Shown: one piece after another, positions 20,976 through 31,692 of the stretch | Numbering within the stretch: position 1 is the first letter of the stretch | Layout of the letters: each line of letters starts with the position of its first letter | NCBI GenBank assembly: GCA_016630955.3 | Contig: CM049989.1 | Location: 1,054,001-1,118,000, forward strand | DNA: 64,000 nucleotides | Direction: 5' to 3' | Source: Didymella arachidicola | Lineage: Eukaryota; Ascomycota; Dothideomycetes; Pleosporales; Didymellaceae | Position numbers and translations under genes: made by a program | The notes under the pieces: model-generated | What the model was told of the DNA's origin: nothing | Seen by the model: only the letters and a program-made list of their open reading frames with translations | Database searches by the model: none

Positions 20976-22038
20976 GTTGGCATATCCCAGGGACAGCGGT
21001 CGCGCGGCCGTCGAACGTGGCCGGTGGAGCGCAATGTGGATTTACGAGGAAGCCGTGCTCGAATGTTGCATCGAGTCTGCTAGAAAGACAAATGCAATGA
21101 ATATGCAGGGGTATCACAAGAAAGGAGCTCGCAAATGTGCTGGAATTGGTGTTGTTTTTCGTTTGAAGGGCCACTTGGACATAGATTCAGTGCTCAAAAC
21201 GTCAAAGCACCGGCACTCTGCTGCAGGGGTCTTTCCAGCGGCGATCCGGAGGCATAGACGAATTCACGCGTTTCACATTGCCAAGTCGTTTGACCAAAAG
21301 CTTCGCAAGACATCGACGTGTTAAAGAGCCGCATGCAACTTGTCTGAGCAGCATCACCAGCAGCATGCAGCTTTGCGCCGCATCGAGAAGTATCCCAGCA
21401 TTGAGCCTTGGCAGTCACTGAGTACGGTCATTCCCGTGTCAAGTGATGGCGCGCTTTCAACATGCATCCGTGATGTCATGCGCCTTGATGCTGTTGCCAG
21501 GTGAGAGAGGTGCGCGCAGCAGAGTTCAAGTGTCTCGAGTGTGTGTGCTATGCCGCCAGCCTACCCATGTATGCTATGCAGGTACCCATCTAAGGCCAAT
21601 GATTGCATGTGTGCTGCCAGCTTCAAGATCATAGTTGTACTGTTGAATTTGACAGTCTCTCTTCAGCTATATTGGTCTTGCGAGCTGTTCACAGGGTGAT
21701 GAGGTTTGTGTTGCCCCGTCAGATGGTTGCGGCAGCTCGAGCCTCGAGGCAGCCATGACATAAGCCGCGGTCGTGGCTTCCTCCAGCCATTCGACCAGCC
21801 TCACGACACAGACCACCCACCCCTACGCGCATCCGCAACCCCATCGCTGTGCGACTTTCCGTGCTCTTCGCTGCCATTACTACCTCGCGCGCACTCTTGG
21901 CAGTAAAAATTGAAGTCGTCGGCGCGCGCATACCATTTGCGCATCCACCTGTTGCCGACGCGCCGACGTAAACAACAACGCCTTCGACGCGTCCACCTTT
22001 TTCGCCCCGCGCAACCGTAGTCTCCACCCACTGCTGCG
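20976..22038. other. Divergent promoter region between PMR1 and RAD21
   Basis: About 1.06 kb between two divergently transcribed genes. Contains only short shadow frames. The last 250 bases before RAD21 are pyrimidine-rich like a 5' UTR. Confidence 0.5.
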
Positions 22039-23929
22039 ATGTTTCTTCCCGAGGATCTTTTATTCAAGTCGGGCCAGCTTGCCCGCGTCTGGCTCGCAGC
22101 CAACCAGCACAAGAAGCTTACAAAAGCTCAAGTCCTACAGGACAAGATCGATGAAGACATCCAAGTCATTATTCGGCCAGAGGGAGCTGCTGGCGGTCCT
22201 TTGGCGCTGCGATTGAATGGACAGCTATTGCTCGGTGTAGTGCGCATCTATCACAGAAAGGCGCACTACCTGCATGACGACTGCAATGACGCGCTGTGGA
22301 AGATCAAGATGGTCAGCCAAATCCTCCACCCTTCCAACACTGGCTGACGCGCTGCAGGCTTTCCGCCCAGGAAACATTGATCTGCCCGCTCAGACACACG
22401 TCGCCAATCCTACTAGTCTAACATTGCCAGATATGATCACGGATCTTGATCTGTTGGCGCCTATGCCGGACCCATCGCTGCTTTTGTCGCAGCCCCTCGA
22501 CGGGGATCTTACATTTGGAAACACCACATTACCGGACTGGGACGCCAGCCAATTCCTCTCCAACAGCGTCGAGCAACCTCGCCACGAAGAAATGGAACTC
22601 CAGGATATGGACGACCTTGAGATTGATCTGGGAGAAGACTTAGGACCAGAGGTTGAAATTGGACGTGACGCACCGTCTGAGCTTCCCAGGGATAACGATT
22701 TCGAAACGGACCTCAAGCTTGGAGACGACGACCTTGACCTCGAGATCGACCTTGGGGAAGGCATCACCGATCTGCCAGCTGCTGGAGGCACTGAACTCAA
22801 CATTGGCGGAGACACTATCATGGGCGGCATGGACACAGATCTCCCGCTCCTGCTGCCCGAGGACGACGTGCCTCAACTCACCCGCGAAGAGTCTCCGTTG
22901 TCCGAATTAGATGCCGAGGAAGAGACCCGCCTTGCACAGGAAGTTGCCGACCAGGACCCAACAATGGTCGAGCCTGAGCAGGAGGAAGAATCAATCCACC
23001 AGGCCAGAGCCAAGCGCAGAAAGGTCATCACGCAGGATGCTGAGACTATGATCTCGACAGCCCAGCTCAGAGATCAGCAAGCGAACCGCGAGAAGATTCT
23101 GAAGCAAGCTTCCTTCCTTCCCAAGGATCCTCTCCTGATGGCTCTCCTTAACATGCAGAGGTCCGGTGGCTTTGTCTCCAGCATCCTCGGCGACGGCAGA
23201 AGCCAGGGCTGGGCTCCTGAGCTGAGGGGCATTCTGTCGCTGGAAGTAGTCTCGCGCCCTAGCAAGCGCAAGCGAGACGGAGCTGCCGCTGGTCTAGAAC
23301 AGGCTGAGGAGGAAGAGAGAGTCATCCCACAGCTTGAAATCGAGCAGGACGAGCCCACGCTTGGAGGCGATGCTTTCGATGTTGGCGGCACAACCATTGC
23401 TGATGACGGAAGCATCATCCAGCTTCCTAGCGACATTGGCGCGCGTCCAGAAGAAGAGGAGGAAGAGGCCTTCTCACCTGTCCCCGACAACTTTGACGAC
23501 ACGACTGCCCCGCTCTACCATCCGGCTGAAAGCGGTCCCATCTCGCTCGGTACAAAGCACGCCGTGCACCTTCTGCGCGAGCAATTCGGACCCGAGGCCG
23601 AGGAGAGCGAGTCGATCCGCCAAAGGAACACCATCGTCTTCCAGGAGCTGCTCCCAGAGGCGCAAACATCGAGAGCCGACGCCACCAAGATGTTCTTCGA
23701 AGTCCTGGTTCTTGCCACAAAAGACGCCATCAAAGTCGAGCAGCCAGGAACAGAGCTCGGAGGGCCCCTGCGCATCCGCGCAAAGCGCGGTCTCTGGGGA
23801 CAGTGGGCCGAGACTGCTGCGAGTGGCGAGCTTGCGTCGCAAAGCCAGGCTGTTGCGCAACAGACTGCTGTCGATGCGCCTGCTGAGGGCATCCTCGCTG
23901 GGCCTGCACAGGTGTCTGTGTCGGCGTAA
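22039..23929 (+). CDS. RAD21: Cohesin alpha-kleisin subunit Rad21/Scc1
   Basis: Mitotic kleisin that closes the Smc1-Smc3 ring and is cut by separase at anaphase. Exons 22039-22311 and 22358-23929, 46-bp intron (GTCAGC donor, GGCTGAC branch, GCTGCAG acceptor), 614 residues. The N-terminal Rad21/Rec8 domain is clear (LLFKSGQLARVWLAANQHKK, LRLNGQLLLGVVRIYHRKAH, DDCNDALWKIKM), and the splice joins it to AFRPGNIDLP. The C-terminal winged-helix that docks on Smc1 is at about 555-605 (TSRADATKMFFEVLVLATKD). The middle is acidic and disordered. A candidate separase site (ExxR, VEIGRD, Glu191-Arg194) sits at 22655-22666 within the acidic stretch. Mitotic Rad21 rather than meiotic Rec8 is preferred from overall similarity. 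The intron donor is not the best consensus but the frame join is exact. Confidence 0.95.
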
Positions 23930-24348
23930 AAGTTCTCTTGGCGATTAATATGGATGGTTCGTTGGCTTAGCGCTTCATTTTGGGGACCTGGTATTCATAA
24001 GGCGGTGTTGGCCGGATACCCATGCTGTGTATGGCTTGTTTCTGTTTGAACATGTTTGGGAGGCGTATTGCGGCGTTTGTGTGGCTCCTTGTGCCACTTC
24101 AGTAGGATAGCAATACACCAACAGTCCATAGCAATGCAAAGCATTCCACAATCAAGCTGCAATTCTCACGACGGTCATGGTTGCGAATTTGAATTTGGAA
24201 GTCATTAGAATTCAAAGGGTATCTAAAATACAAAAAGCTTCGCGATCAATCTTACTGTCCGAGATACATGTACACAAATGCCAAAGGGACATGGTCATTA
24301 TCGTCGTTAGCACTCCCCGTCATCTATCCAAATGCTGACATGATCGAA
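23930..24348. other. Intergenic region between convergent genes
   Basis: 3' ends of RAD21 and of the patatin-like gene. AT-rich, nothing else seen. Confidence 0.5.
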
Positions 24349-26342
24349 TCATCGCATGTAGTCCGGTTTACTCGCCTTGTTCACAACCGGTGGCGGCCCA
24401 TCATCATCGGGGTACGGCAACGGCGCACCGGGCGGCGGGCGTGCAAACGTTCCAGGCGGCGGGGAGGTCCTGTGTGCAGGGTGTACGGGTGATATGGGCG
24501 AGTTCGAGATTCGAAATGCTGGGTGTCCAGAGAGCGGCGGTGGGACCTTACCGTCGTTCAAGGGTGTTTTCGGCGGTCGAGGTGGTGGCTCGAAGCTTAT
24601 TCGTGGTGAGTTTGCCCAGGACATGGGCCGGTCGGTCGAGAATTGGTCTTCTGATGTGCGGCCTGGTGATACAAGCTCGCCTGAATGCCGCGGTGGCATA
24701 TCGTTGATGCTTTGTACGGGCTGTGGGAACTCGTCGGAGGATACCGCCAGGTACTTGTCGTTATCTGAGTGCTGCGATCGGTGGGGTTGTAATGGAGCAG
24801 GTCGGAGTTCAGACTGCTGCATAGTTGCCATGTACTCTGGCGTGAGTTCCTCTGCAGGAAGCTCGACTGCGAAACCGATTGGGTCTGGAACGGTCGGAAG
24901 TGGCTTGTTGGGTGGTGGTGAAGCTGCTGGTAGTGAGGTATCGCCTTTGGCGGCGCGCTCCCATCGTAGCTTCGCACGATGGATTCGAGCGATCTTTGCT
25001 GCAGCATCAAGAGTCATGCTTTGCACATCCTTCTCTGCAAGGTACATGCGGGTGTTGGTGCTGATCTCAGACAGGGCATTCCACTCGTTCATGCCGAATT
25101 CTCCTACGCCCACGTTGACGTTGAGCCGGTAGTAGTGCTCCGGGTTGACTTGGCGCTTAGCAAGGTGGTCCTTCATCTCTCTGTGTGTCTTTTCGCAGCC
25201 TTCGATTTTTGCAATGAGCTTGCGGCGTGCCTCTGCGAAATCGCCAATGCCGCCAGAGACAAAGCCTTCCCACCACAGATGTTCCTGGCTGTTGGTGCCA
25301 TCGGGCCGCTTCCCTGTGCCAATGCTGATGAAGACACCGATCTCGCGTCCCGGCCATTCGTTGCACACGGCTTCGTCAAGTACCATGGGGGCTGGATTGT
25401 ACTTGCCGGTCCCTTCGTCGAGGAAGACTGACTGGCCAATCTGTATAGGCTTGAAAGCAAGAGCGGTCGCAGCGGTGGCTCGTCCAGCCTGCCAGATGGT
25501 GGCATTCGGTGCTACGGCGGGTTCCTTGCGCGAGTCGTACGATCGTAGCCAGACCTGACCGGTGCCAGACTTCTTCGTGCCTTTGTAGACGGCAGTCACG
25601 GCGCTAGTCTGTGTCAGCGCTGTGTTCACGTGTTCAGGTCCAAGGTACCTACGTCTTTGTGCGCTCCTCGCGGTTGTCGTACAGCAGCGCATGGGGATTG
25701 CCCCACTTCATAGCGGCTATGCGCATGTTGACGGGCTGCATGCCGATCTGGCTGTATCTGCTGGCGTTGCTGGCGCTTCGGTGGACGCGGCCCTGCTGTA
25801 TGGCGCTGCCGGGCGTCATGGGGGCGTGGAGGTCGGCGGAGGATGCGCCGTCGTGGTTGTCGTTGCCTTCGTCGTCGTAGATGGTGTGTTCGCGGACGCA
25901 CTCCATGATGGCTTCCTCCAGCTTCGAGGCCTTGAACAGCGTGGAGCGGTAGGGGATACCGGCAAACGTCTTGTCTGTCTCGAAGACCTTCCTTGTCATG
26001 CGCACGTAGACGTCCTTGCACGTCTCGACGTCCATCCTCAGCCGCCCCAGCATGATGGCGATCAGCCCGCCGGTGCCTGTGCCCGCAATGAGGTCGAAAT
26101 GCTCGCATGGCTTCGGTATCTCGTGACGCTTCGGCGCTCTTCCCTCGGTTTCGACAAAAGTGCGGTGCATCAGCTCCTGGAGGATGATGAGCATCGAGTA
26201 TCCCCGCACGCCGCCGCCATCTGGGACCCTGTCAGCGATTGCGCGTCGAGCATCGTAAGCCTTGGGAGGACCTACCGAGCGACAGAATGCGAAGGGGCGG
26301 CCCCTTCGTAGTGTCCTTGCGCCGAATGTGGGTGTTCGTCAT
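24349..26342 (-). CDS. Patatin-like protein lacking the nucleophile serine
   Basis: Fold of the patatin/iPLA2 acyl-hydrolases. Three exons: 26276-26342, 25653-26220 and 24349-25603 (introns of 55 and 49 bp; the second uses a TAG acceptor 12 bases after a GCTGAC branch), 629 residues. Exon 1 to 2 splicing creates the oxyanion motif LSLDGGGVRGYS. The expected nucleophile elbow GTSTGG reads GTGTGG (LIAGTGTGGLIAIMLG): Ser is replaced by Gly71, codon GGC at 26075-26077. The catalytic-dyad region reads FLDEGTGKYNP (Asp274) instead of the usual DGG/DGA. Roughly residues 15-330 form the patatin domain, with a low-complexity insert around 120-160; the remaining C-terminus from about 430 is Pro/Ser-rich and disordered. 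As both catalytic elements are altered, ordinary lipase activity is unlikely; a lipid-binding or scaffold role is inference. Divergent from the MOSC gene. Confidence 0.88.
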
Positions 26343-27425
26343 GGTGAGTGTCGAGTGTGCGCGCAGGCGGTAGCCTTACAGCGCAGGCGTGAAGCTCAAG
26401 CTGTGCGCGATGCGCGTCCGAGGGTGCCAGCTTCCACGAAGGCGGGTTACGTTCGAGTGCAGTGCGTCAGGCAAGCTGGTGGCAGAGAGAGTGCGCCGAG
26501 TGTTGGCCAGAGTCACGGTATGCGAAGCCTGGGAGATTTCCAGAAGAAAGCCGGCCTGTAGTGCTAAGCTGCTCAGCCTCGGCGCGCGCCTGTGAGCGCT
26601 CAACGAAAGTGGCAGGTGCTTGGTGCCTGGTGAGCCTGGTGTCTCTTAAAACCCTCTGTATGTACGAGGAGCCACAGGCAGAGCGTGGCACTGTCAAAAG
26701 GCAACGAGCACGTGGTTCTGGAAGAGCTTGAAGGCTGACGGCCTTTTGGGCATTCACCCAAGTCGTTCAACGTCACACCTGGACTGTGCCAACCCCCACC
26801 GAGCCCGCCGAGCACACCGCACAGCCACACGCTACGCTGGGCTCTCCTGCCACGAGCAGCCAACCACAGCCAGCCACAGCCCACTTGCATCCTCTTCCCA
26901 GCTCCATCCATACAAGCGCCGCCATCGTGAAGCTGTCAAATTCCAACTTTTTCCTTCTGCCGCTTGCGTTCACAGACGATCGCCCGTGTGCCTGCAGCGG
27001 TTACCTGCTGACCCGCTTTCGCCCTCAGGAACCCCCTTCCACCGTTTCGTAGCGAGCATTCTCTCATCCAATCACTTTCTCTTCTACCATGTTGGGCAGG
27101 TCAGCCTTCCAGAAGATCTCGCGTCGGCCGAACGAATGGTACGATGCAGGCGCAGAGATCGAAGATTGAATCGCCTACCAAGTCGTTCCCTTTCTTGCCA
27201 CCATTGGAAGTGATTAGATCCAGCAACATTGTGAACACCACCTCATGCTGGCAAGTTACACGTTTGCTGCTCGGATGCTTATCCGTAGTGCTCGCTGACC
27301 GCGGAAGCGGCAAGCATGCTCTCGGCGCTTGTCGCTAACGTCTTGGAAGGGCGTGCACGTGGGGTTCCAAGACGACGTCTTCTGCGATATTTTGAACTTT
27401 TGCTTGTGAACAACATCGTGTCAAC
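26343..27425. other. Divergent promoter region
   Basis: About 1.08 kb between the patatin-like gene (minus) and the MOSC gene (plus). A 161-codon open frame (26728-27213) is stop-poor but low in recognisable content and I treat it as chance. Confidence 0.45.
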
Positions 27426-28728
27426 ATGGACAATAATACACATCATGCCTCGTCGGAGCTGGATCACATACCGACAGCCTGGCTGCTGACCGGTCTTGTC
27501 GTCTTCCCGTTCCTGACCTGGAAGCTGCTGGGGTTACTTAGCCCATTCATCCACAACCTAACTGCTATGCGCATCTCTGAGGTTTGATCCACGAGACCGA
27601 GTGTATGCCTTTCTACTTAATCAATCATAGATATACGTGTATCCCATCAAGTCATTGCGAGCAGTACCCCTCAAGGAGGCGGTTGCCACCAAGTACGGCT
27701 TCGACCACGACCGTGAGCATCCCCGTCGCAGTCTGTGCACTTCATTCTAACCAGCTCAGGAACTTTCATGCTACTGAAAAAGAAGGATGACGGAACCTGG
27801 CAGAACATGACCATTGGTCATTTTGCGGACATGTCGCAGTTCATCCAGGAGTTTGAGAACTATGGCACTAATGACGCTACCATCAAGGTCACCTACCGCG
27901 CATATGGCGATGAACAGAAGGCCCAGAGTATCCAGATCCCCCTCGTACCTGACACTGAGAAGCTTGAAAACGTCCATGTAAACATGCATGGCAGTCCCAC
28001 GGATGCTTTCAACATGGGCGAGAAATACGGCGAATGGTTCACTTCCTGCTTCGGCTATGCTGTAACCCTTGTCTACATCGGCACCCAGAACAAACGACCC
28101 GTCATTTTCGAAGATATGCAGCCTCTCAAGCCCGATCCACTGACATCCTTCTTCAAGAAGAACATCCCGTTCCTCGGCAAACAGGTCGAGAAACTCATGG
28201 GTCTGCAAACCGAAGATTGGAAGATCAAATTCCAGGACTGTGCGCCCTTCCTCATCACCTCTCAAACCTCCCTCGACGACGTATCCTCGCGGCTGGACGG
28301 CGAGAAAATGGACATGGTCAAGTTCCGGCCCAACATCGTCATTGCGGGCGCCAACGATCCTTGGCAAGAGGACTACTGGGGTAGAATTATCATCAACCAG
28401 AAGACCGAGATGATCATGGCGCATAATTGTGTGCGCTGCAAGAGTATCAACCTCGACTACAACACGGGCAAACCGGGTGTGGGGCCCAGTGGAGAGGTGC
28501 TCAAGAGACTGCAGAAGGATAGGCGTATCGACATTGGTGCAAAATGGAGCCCGGTGTTTGGACGGTATACGTTCTGGGCACCCGGGGCGCCGAAGAGTCA
28601 GGTCATCAAGGTGGGCGATCGGGTGAACGTCACAAAGGTCAACGAGGGATACACAATCTGGAGTAAGTCCCCATACCCAAATTGGAACTTTGTACTGACA
28701 CTCAACAGGCTGGCCAGGCCTGGCCTGA
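27426..28728 (+). CDS. Membrane-anchored MOSC-domain protein (mARC-like molybdoenzyme)
   Basis: Related to mitochondrial amidoxime-reducing component, which binds molybdenum cofactor through the MOSC domain and reduces N-hydroxylated compounds. Four exons: 27426-27581, 27631-27712, 27760-28662, 28709-28728; introns 49, 47, 46 bp; 386 residues. The first donor (GTTTGA) is weak, but all joins keep frame and restore the MOSC N-terminal barrel (ISEIYVYPIKSLRAVPLKEA, then FDHDRTFMLL). Residues about 18-42 are a hydrophobic anchor. The C-terminal MOSC domain has RPNIVIAGANDPWQEDYW and the cysteine-bearing HNCVRCKSINLDYNTGKPG, where the cofactor Cys is expected. The last exon adds only SWPGLA and stop. 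The stop lies 33 bp from the stop of the convergent wall-protein gene, so transcripts must overlap. Confidence 0.9.
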
Positions 28729-28761
28729 ATGATCGAGTATTAAGCGCCATCCTGTCGCTAT

Positions 28762-30165
28762 CTAGAAAACAAACCAAAAATACAGTAATAACGCTATCAT
28801 AGCGACCGCACTGCGCACCTCTACTTGCCACTCCGCTGTACGATTGCTCGCACATTCATTGCCCGGCCCGCTGCCTAAGGATTGCGATTGCTCACATCCC
28901 CCCTTGCAGTGCCCAACCGCCACACCGCCCTGACAACGTACCTTCCCTTCATCCGCGCAAGGCGTACACTTCCTCTTCTCCGAGTCACCCCCTCCACTCT
29001 TCTCAATCCGCCCGTTCGTGCTATCCTTGCTTGCTCCCTCAACACTCCTCTGCTTCAACACGTCGGGCCAAAATCGCCCCAGCCGCCCCCCAGCCGCACT
29101 GCTACTGTGTACCGGCGGCGGCGAGAGCCACGGCAGTGTACGCGCCTGGCGCGCACGATTGGGCATTTGCGCTGGGATCGCGTTGTCGACCCCTGACCAC
29201 GCTGTTGCATCGTCGGTGCCCTCGCTCTGCATGTCGTCGCTGCTGGTGCTGGTGTCGATGTCGATGTCGAGGGATGAAGTGGGCCACGTGAATCCCGCTA
29301 TCGGGGTCGCGTCTGATACTGGGGGATGTGCAGAGAGGGATGCGTGGGTAAGTTCGTCCGTTGGGAGCGGGAGTATGTCCATTGTGCCCTCTGCGTCTGG
29401 GAGCGGCGGCATGGAAAAGTCTGTTTGTGTTGGCGTTGGGATGGGCAGTATGTCCATCGTCTCGTCTGGTGCTGTGGACTGCGCAGGAGACGAAGCGTAG
29501 CCTGTGCCGGAGCGAGTCGGCCCTGCATACGGCTGCGAGGTGGCTGTATACAGTGCCGAAGATGGAGGCGGATCGTAGCCTGGGTTCGAGCGAGTTGGGG
29601 ATGGATAAGATGGCGTAGAGACTGCGGAGGAAGTTGACAGACCCGTCACTATTGACCGGTGGTCACATATCGATTTGGTCGCCAAACTCGCTATCGGCGT
29701 GTAATGGCCCTCAAACGGTATCGTTGTTGACGCCGCCAAACTCGTAGCTAAGGTGAATTGTGGCTGACCGGTTACGTACTCGTCGCCGCTGTACTTTGCA
29801 AAACTCGCAGTGTGCATTTTCGCCGGTGCTAGGCTGGTGTATTGGTAGATTGGACCGGCCAGGAAGTTTGTCGTTTCGTACGCGAACAAAGGCTGCCCCC
29901 CATGCTGTCCTTCGTGATTGACGGAAGGTGGGTATGTAAAGTGTGATGATGGCGTGGTTGTGGGTGGTGGATACGATGGTGTCGGGTAGGATGTTACTGG
30001 ACACAGCGTGCGTACAACTGTTACAAAGACAGTTGTGGTCGATTTCAATGGTGGTGTGGAGACTGCTTGGGCATCTTTGACAGGCGTAGGCGTAGGTATA
30101 CTTTCATCAACGTCTTGAGATGCTGTCAGAGCGCCGGAGAGGAGGAGAGGGCTGATAAAGTACAT
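28762..30165 (-). CDS. Secreted Ser/Thr/Pro-rich, probably GPI-anchored cell-surface protein
   Basis: 467 residues in one exon. The start is placed at the ATG that begins a short signal peptide (MYFISPLLLSGALTASQ); the frame is open 48 codons further upstream but that part does not look like a leader. After the signal comes a long Ser/Thr/Pro-rich region with TTTVFVTVVRTLCP, a pattern common in fungal wall proteins, and a short internal repeat (TMDILPIPTPTQ / TMDILPLPTDE). Near the C-terminus is a Cys-rich block of seven cysteines (KCTPCADEGKVRCQGG to NECAS), then a hydrophobic tail ending FWFVF that would suit a GPI signal. No enzyme domain recognised. Adhesin or wall structural role is inference from composition. 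Confidence 0.75.
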   Translation of the reverse strand: MYFISPLLLSGALTASQDVDESIPTPTPVKDAQAVSTPPLKSTTTVFVTVVRTLCPVTSYPTPSYPPPTTTPSSHFTYPPSVNHEGQHGGQPLFAYETTNFLAGPIYQYTSLAPAKMHTASFAKYSGDEYVTGQPQFTLATSLAASTTIPFEGHYTPIASLATKSICDHRSIVTGLSTSSAVSTPSYPSPTRSNPGYDPPPSSALYTATSQPYAGPTRSGTGYASSPAQSTAPDETMDILPIPTPTQTDFSMPPLPDAEGTMDILPLPTDELTHASLSAHPPVSDATPIAGFTWPTSSLDIDIDTSTSSDDMQSEGTDDATAWSGVDNAIPAQMPNRARQARTLPWLSPPPVHSSSAAGGRLGRFWPDVLKQRSVEGASKDSTNGRIEKSGGGDSEKRKCTPCADEGKVRCQGGVAVGHCKGGCEQSQSLGSGPGNECASNRTAEWQVEVRSAVAMIALLLYFWFVF

Positions 30166-30375
30166 TGTATGCCTGCGGTTAGCTTTAGCTGTAGTAAAGG
30201 CAAAGAGTTCAACAAGTCTTAGACCAGCATATCGGGCCTTATTTGAAGCATGGCAAACACGTTCATTCAATAGAGAGTAGAGTGGCTGTGACGCGTGCCA
30301 GCAGCGCACATGAACAATAGTTCATTCAATATTTCCAATGTGATCGTGTCGTCGTTACTCGTCTTACACATGCGA

Positions 30376-31692
30376 TTATGTCCTGATCTCAGCGGCCTTT
30401 CTAAGCCTATTCATCACCGCGGCCGCGATATCGTCACCGGTAGTGTCGTCAATGCCTTCCACAAATATCACCTCGACACCCTTCTTGTCAAGTTCTCGTA
30501 GGGCAGAGAATAAGCCTCGCGCCACGCCCTCTGTTTCTGCGCCCAGGTCGATATCCCAGACTTCAACGTCACTCGACCCGAGTATGTGACGTTGTGCGTG
30601 GGGGATCTGGTGCTGGATGACCGAGCGCAGCAGATTCGACAGTCGTAAAGGTGCGTCTGTGGGTACTGAAGGAGCTGCACTGGGGTGTGAAGTGCCATTG
30701 CCATGTCCATTCGTTGCCACCAATCTCCCTGCAGTGCCGAGGCCAAGAGAAGCCTCCCAACTCTTCGTCCGTATCACGCCTACCTTGCTCTTCTTCATCA
30801 CCTCTTCTCTCCTAGGTCTTGTCGCCCCAGCCTCGAACAAAATGACCTCTGCTTTCGGGCTGTAGTGTCTGTACTTCATTCCTGGCGCCCGTGGCTTGCT
30901 TGCGCCTCCTTCCTGCTTGTCCTTGTATCCGACTGTGACATTCTCCCACCCAGGACATTGTCGCAGTTGCTCTACTGTGACACCGCCTGGTCGTAGTATG
31001 CTTGGTGGGTGCGAGAGGCCGTCGACGACTGTGCTCTCTACGCCGACTTCGCACGGCCCTCCATCGATGATAGTGTGTATGCGCCCCTGTAAATCGTCGT
31101 ATACGTGCTCTGCAGCTGTGGGCGAGGGCCGAGTGGAGGCGTTCGCGGAAGGACCGGCGAGCGGACGGTCGCAAAGACGCAGGAGAGAGAGGGCAAGGAT
31201 CGAACGTGGCATTCGCGCGCCAAAGGTTGTCAGGCCGGCTGTGACTTCTGGCGCAAGCACCGTGTTCTCGGGCACTGGCAGAATGAGGGTCAAGGGCCCT
31301 GGCCAGAAGCGCTCGATCAGCGGCTTGTAGATGGCAGGGATGGGATCTGGTCCTGTCGGCGATGCGCCTTTGCTAGACAGCAGCTCGCGCAGCTGCGCCA
31401 GCGAATGGATGTGCACGATGAGGGGATTGTCCGAAGGCCGCCCTTTCGCCGCGAAGATGGCCTTGACCGCGGAGCTTCTTGTGGCGTCTGCTCCCAGCCC
31501 GTAGACAGTCTCAGTCGGGAATGCCACCGGAGTGTCCGTGTTCACGATCTCTTGTGCTGCTCGCTGGAGACTCGCGTAGTCGTTTCCGTCCACGTATTCT
31601 ATGTCCCATTCTTCGATGAGGTCTGTCTTGGTCTCGGTGAATTTGATATTGCCCAGCCTCTGTGGGTCGACAGCGAGTACATTAGTGTTCAT
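30376..31692 (-). CDS. SUA5: Threonylcarbamoyl-AMP synthase Sua5
   Basis: Makes threonylcarbamoyl-AMP from threonine, bicarbonate and ATP, the first step of t6A37 modification of ANN-decoding tRNAs. 438 residues from the ATG at 31692 (MNTNVLAVDPQRLGNIKFTE). The YrdC domain is at about 40-250: FPTETVYGLGADATRS, AAKGRPSDNPLIVHI, GPLTLILPV, GGPCEVGVESTVVDG. The C-terminal Sua5 domain follows from about 285 (PRAPGMKYRHYSPKAEVILF). The open frame continues upstream without a stop through 90 more codons that contain two further ATGs (31962 is not an ATG in a good context; another at 31908) and are rich in Arg, Ser and Thr, like a mitochondrial presequence; see findings. Core product certain, exact start not. 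Confidence 0.93.
   Translation of the reverse strand: MNTNVLAVDPQRLGNIKFTETKTDLIEEWDIEYVDGNDYASLQRAAQEIVNTDTPVAFPTETVYGLGADATRSSAVKAIFAAKGRPSDNPLIVHIHSLAQLRELLSSKGASPTGPDPIPAIYKPLIERFWPGPLTLILPVPENTVLAPEVTAGLTTFGARMPRSILALSLLRLCDRPLAGPSANASTRPSPTAAEHVYDDLQGRIHTIIDGGPCEVGVESTVVDGLSHPPSILRPGGVTVEQLRQCPGWENVTVGYKDKQEGGASKPRAPGMKYRHYSPKAEVILFEAGATRPRREEVMKKSKVGVIRTKSWEASLGLGTAGRLVATNGHGNGTSHPSAAPSVPTDAPLRLSNLLRSVIQHQIPHAQRHILGSSDVEVWDIDLGAETEGVARGLFSALRELDKKGVEVIFVEGIDDTTGDDIAAAVMNRLRKAAEIRT

Noticed and set aside
20626..21174. 182-codon frame overlapping the PMR1 5' end
   Set aside because: Different register from PMR1; a PMR1 first exon starting at 20975 and a 91-bp intron explain the region better.
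23334..23948. 204-codon frame overlapping the Rad21 C-terminus in another register
   Set aside because: The Rad21 frame has clear homology to its last residues.
24377..25132. 251-codon open frame antisense to the patatin-like gene
   Set aside because: Gly/Ser-rich translation is the reverse of the Pro-rich tail of the real gene.
26728..27213. 161-codon frame in the patatin/MOSC divergent promoter
   Set aside because: Low complexity, no motif, and promoter-like pyrimidine-rich sequence.
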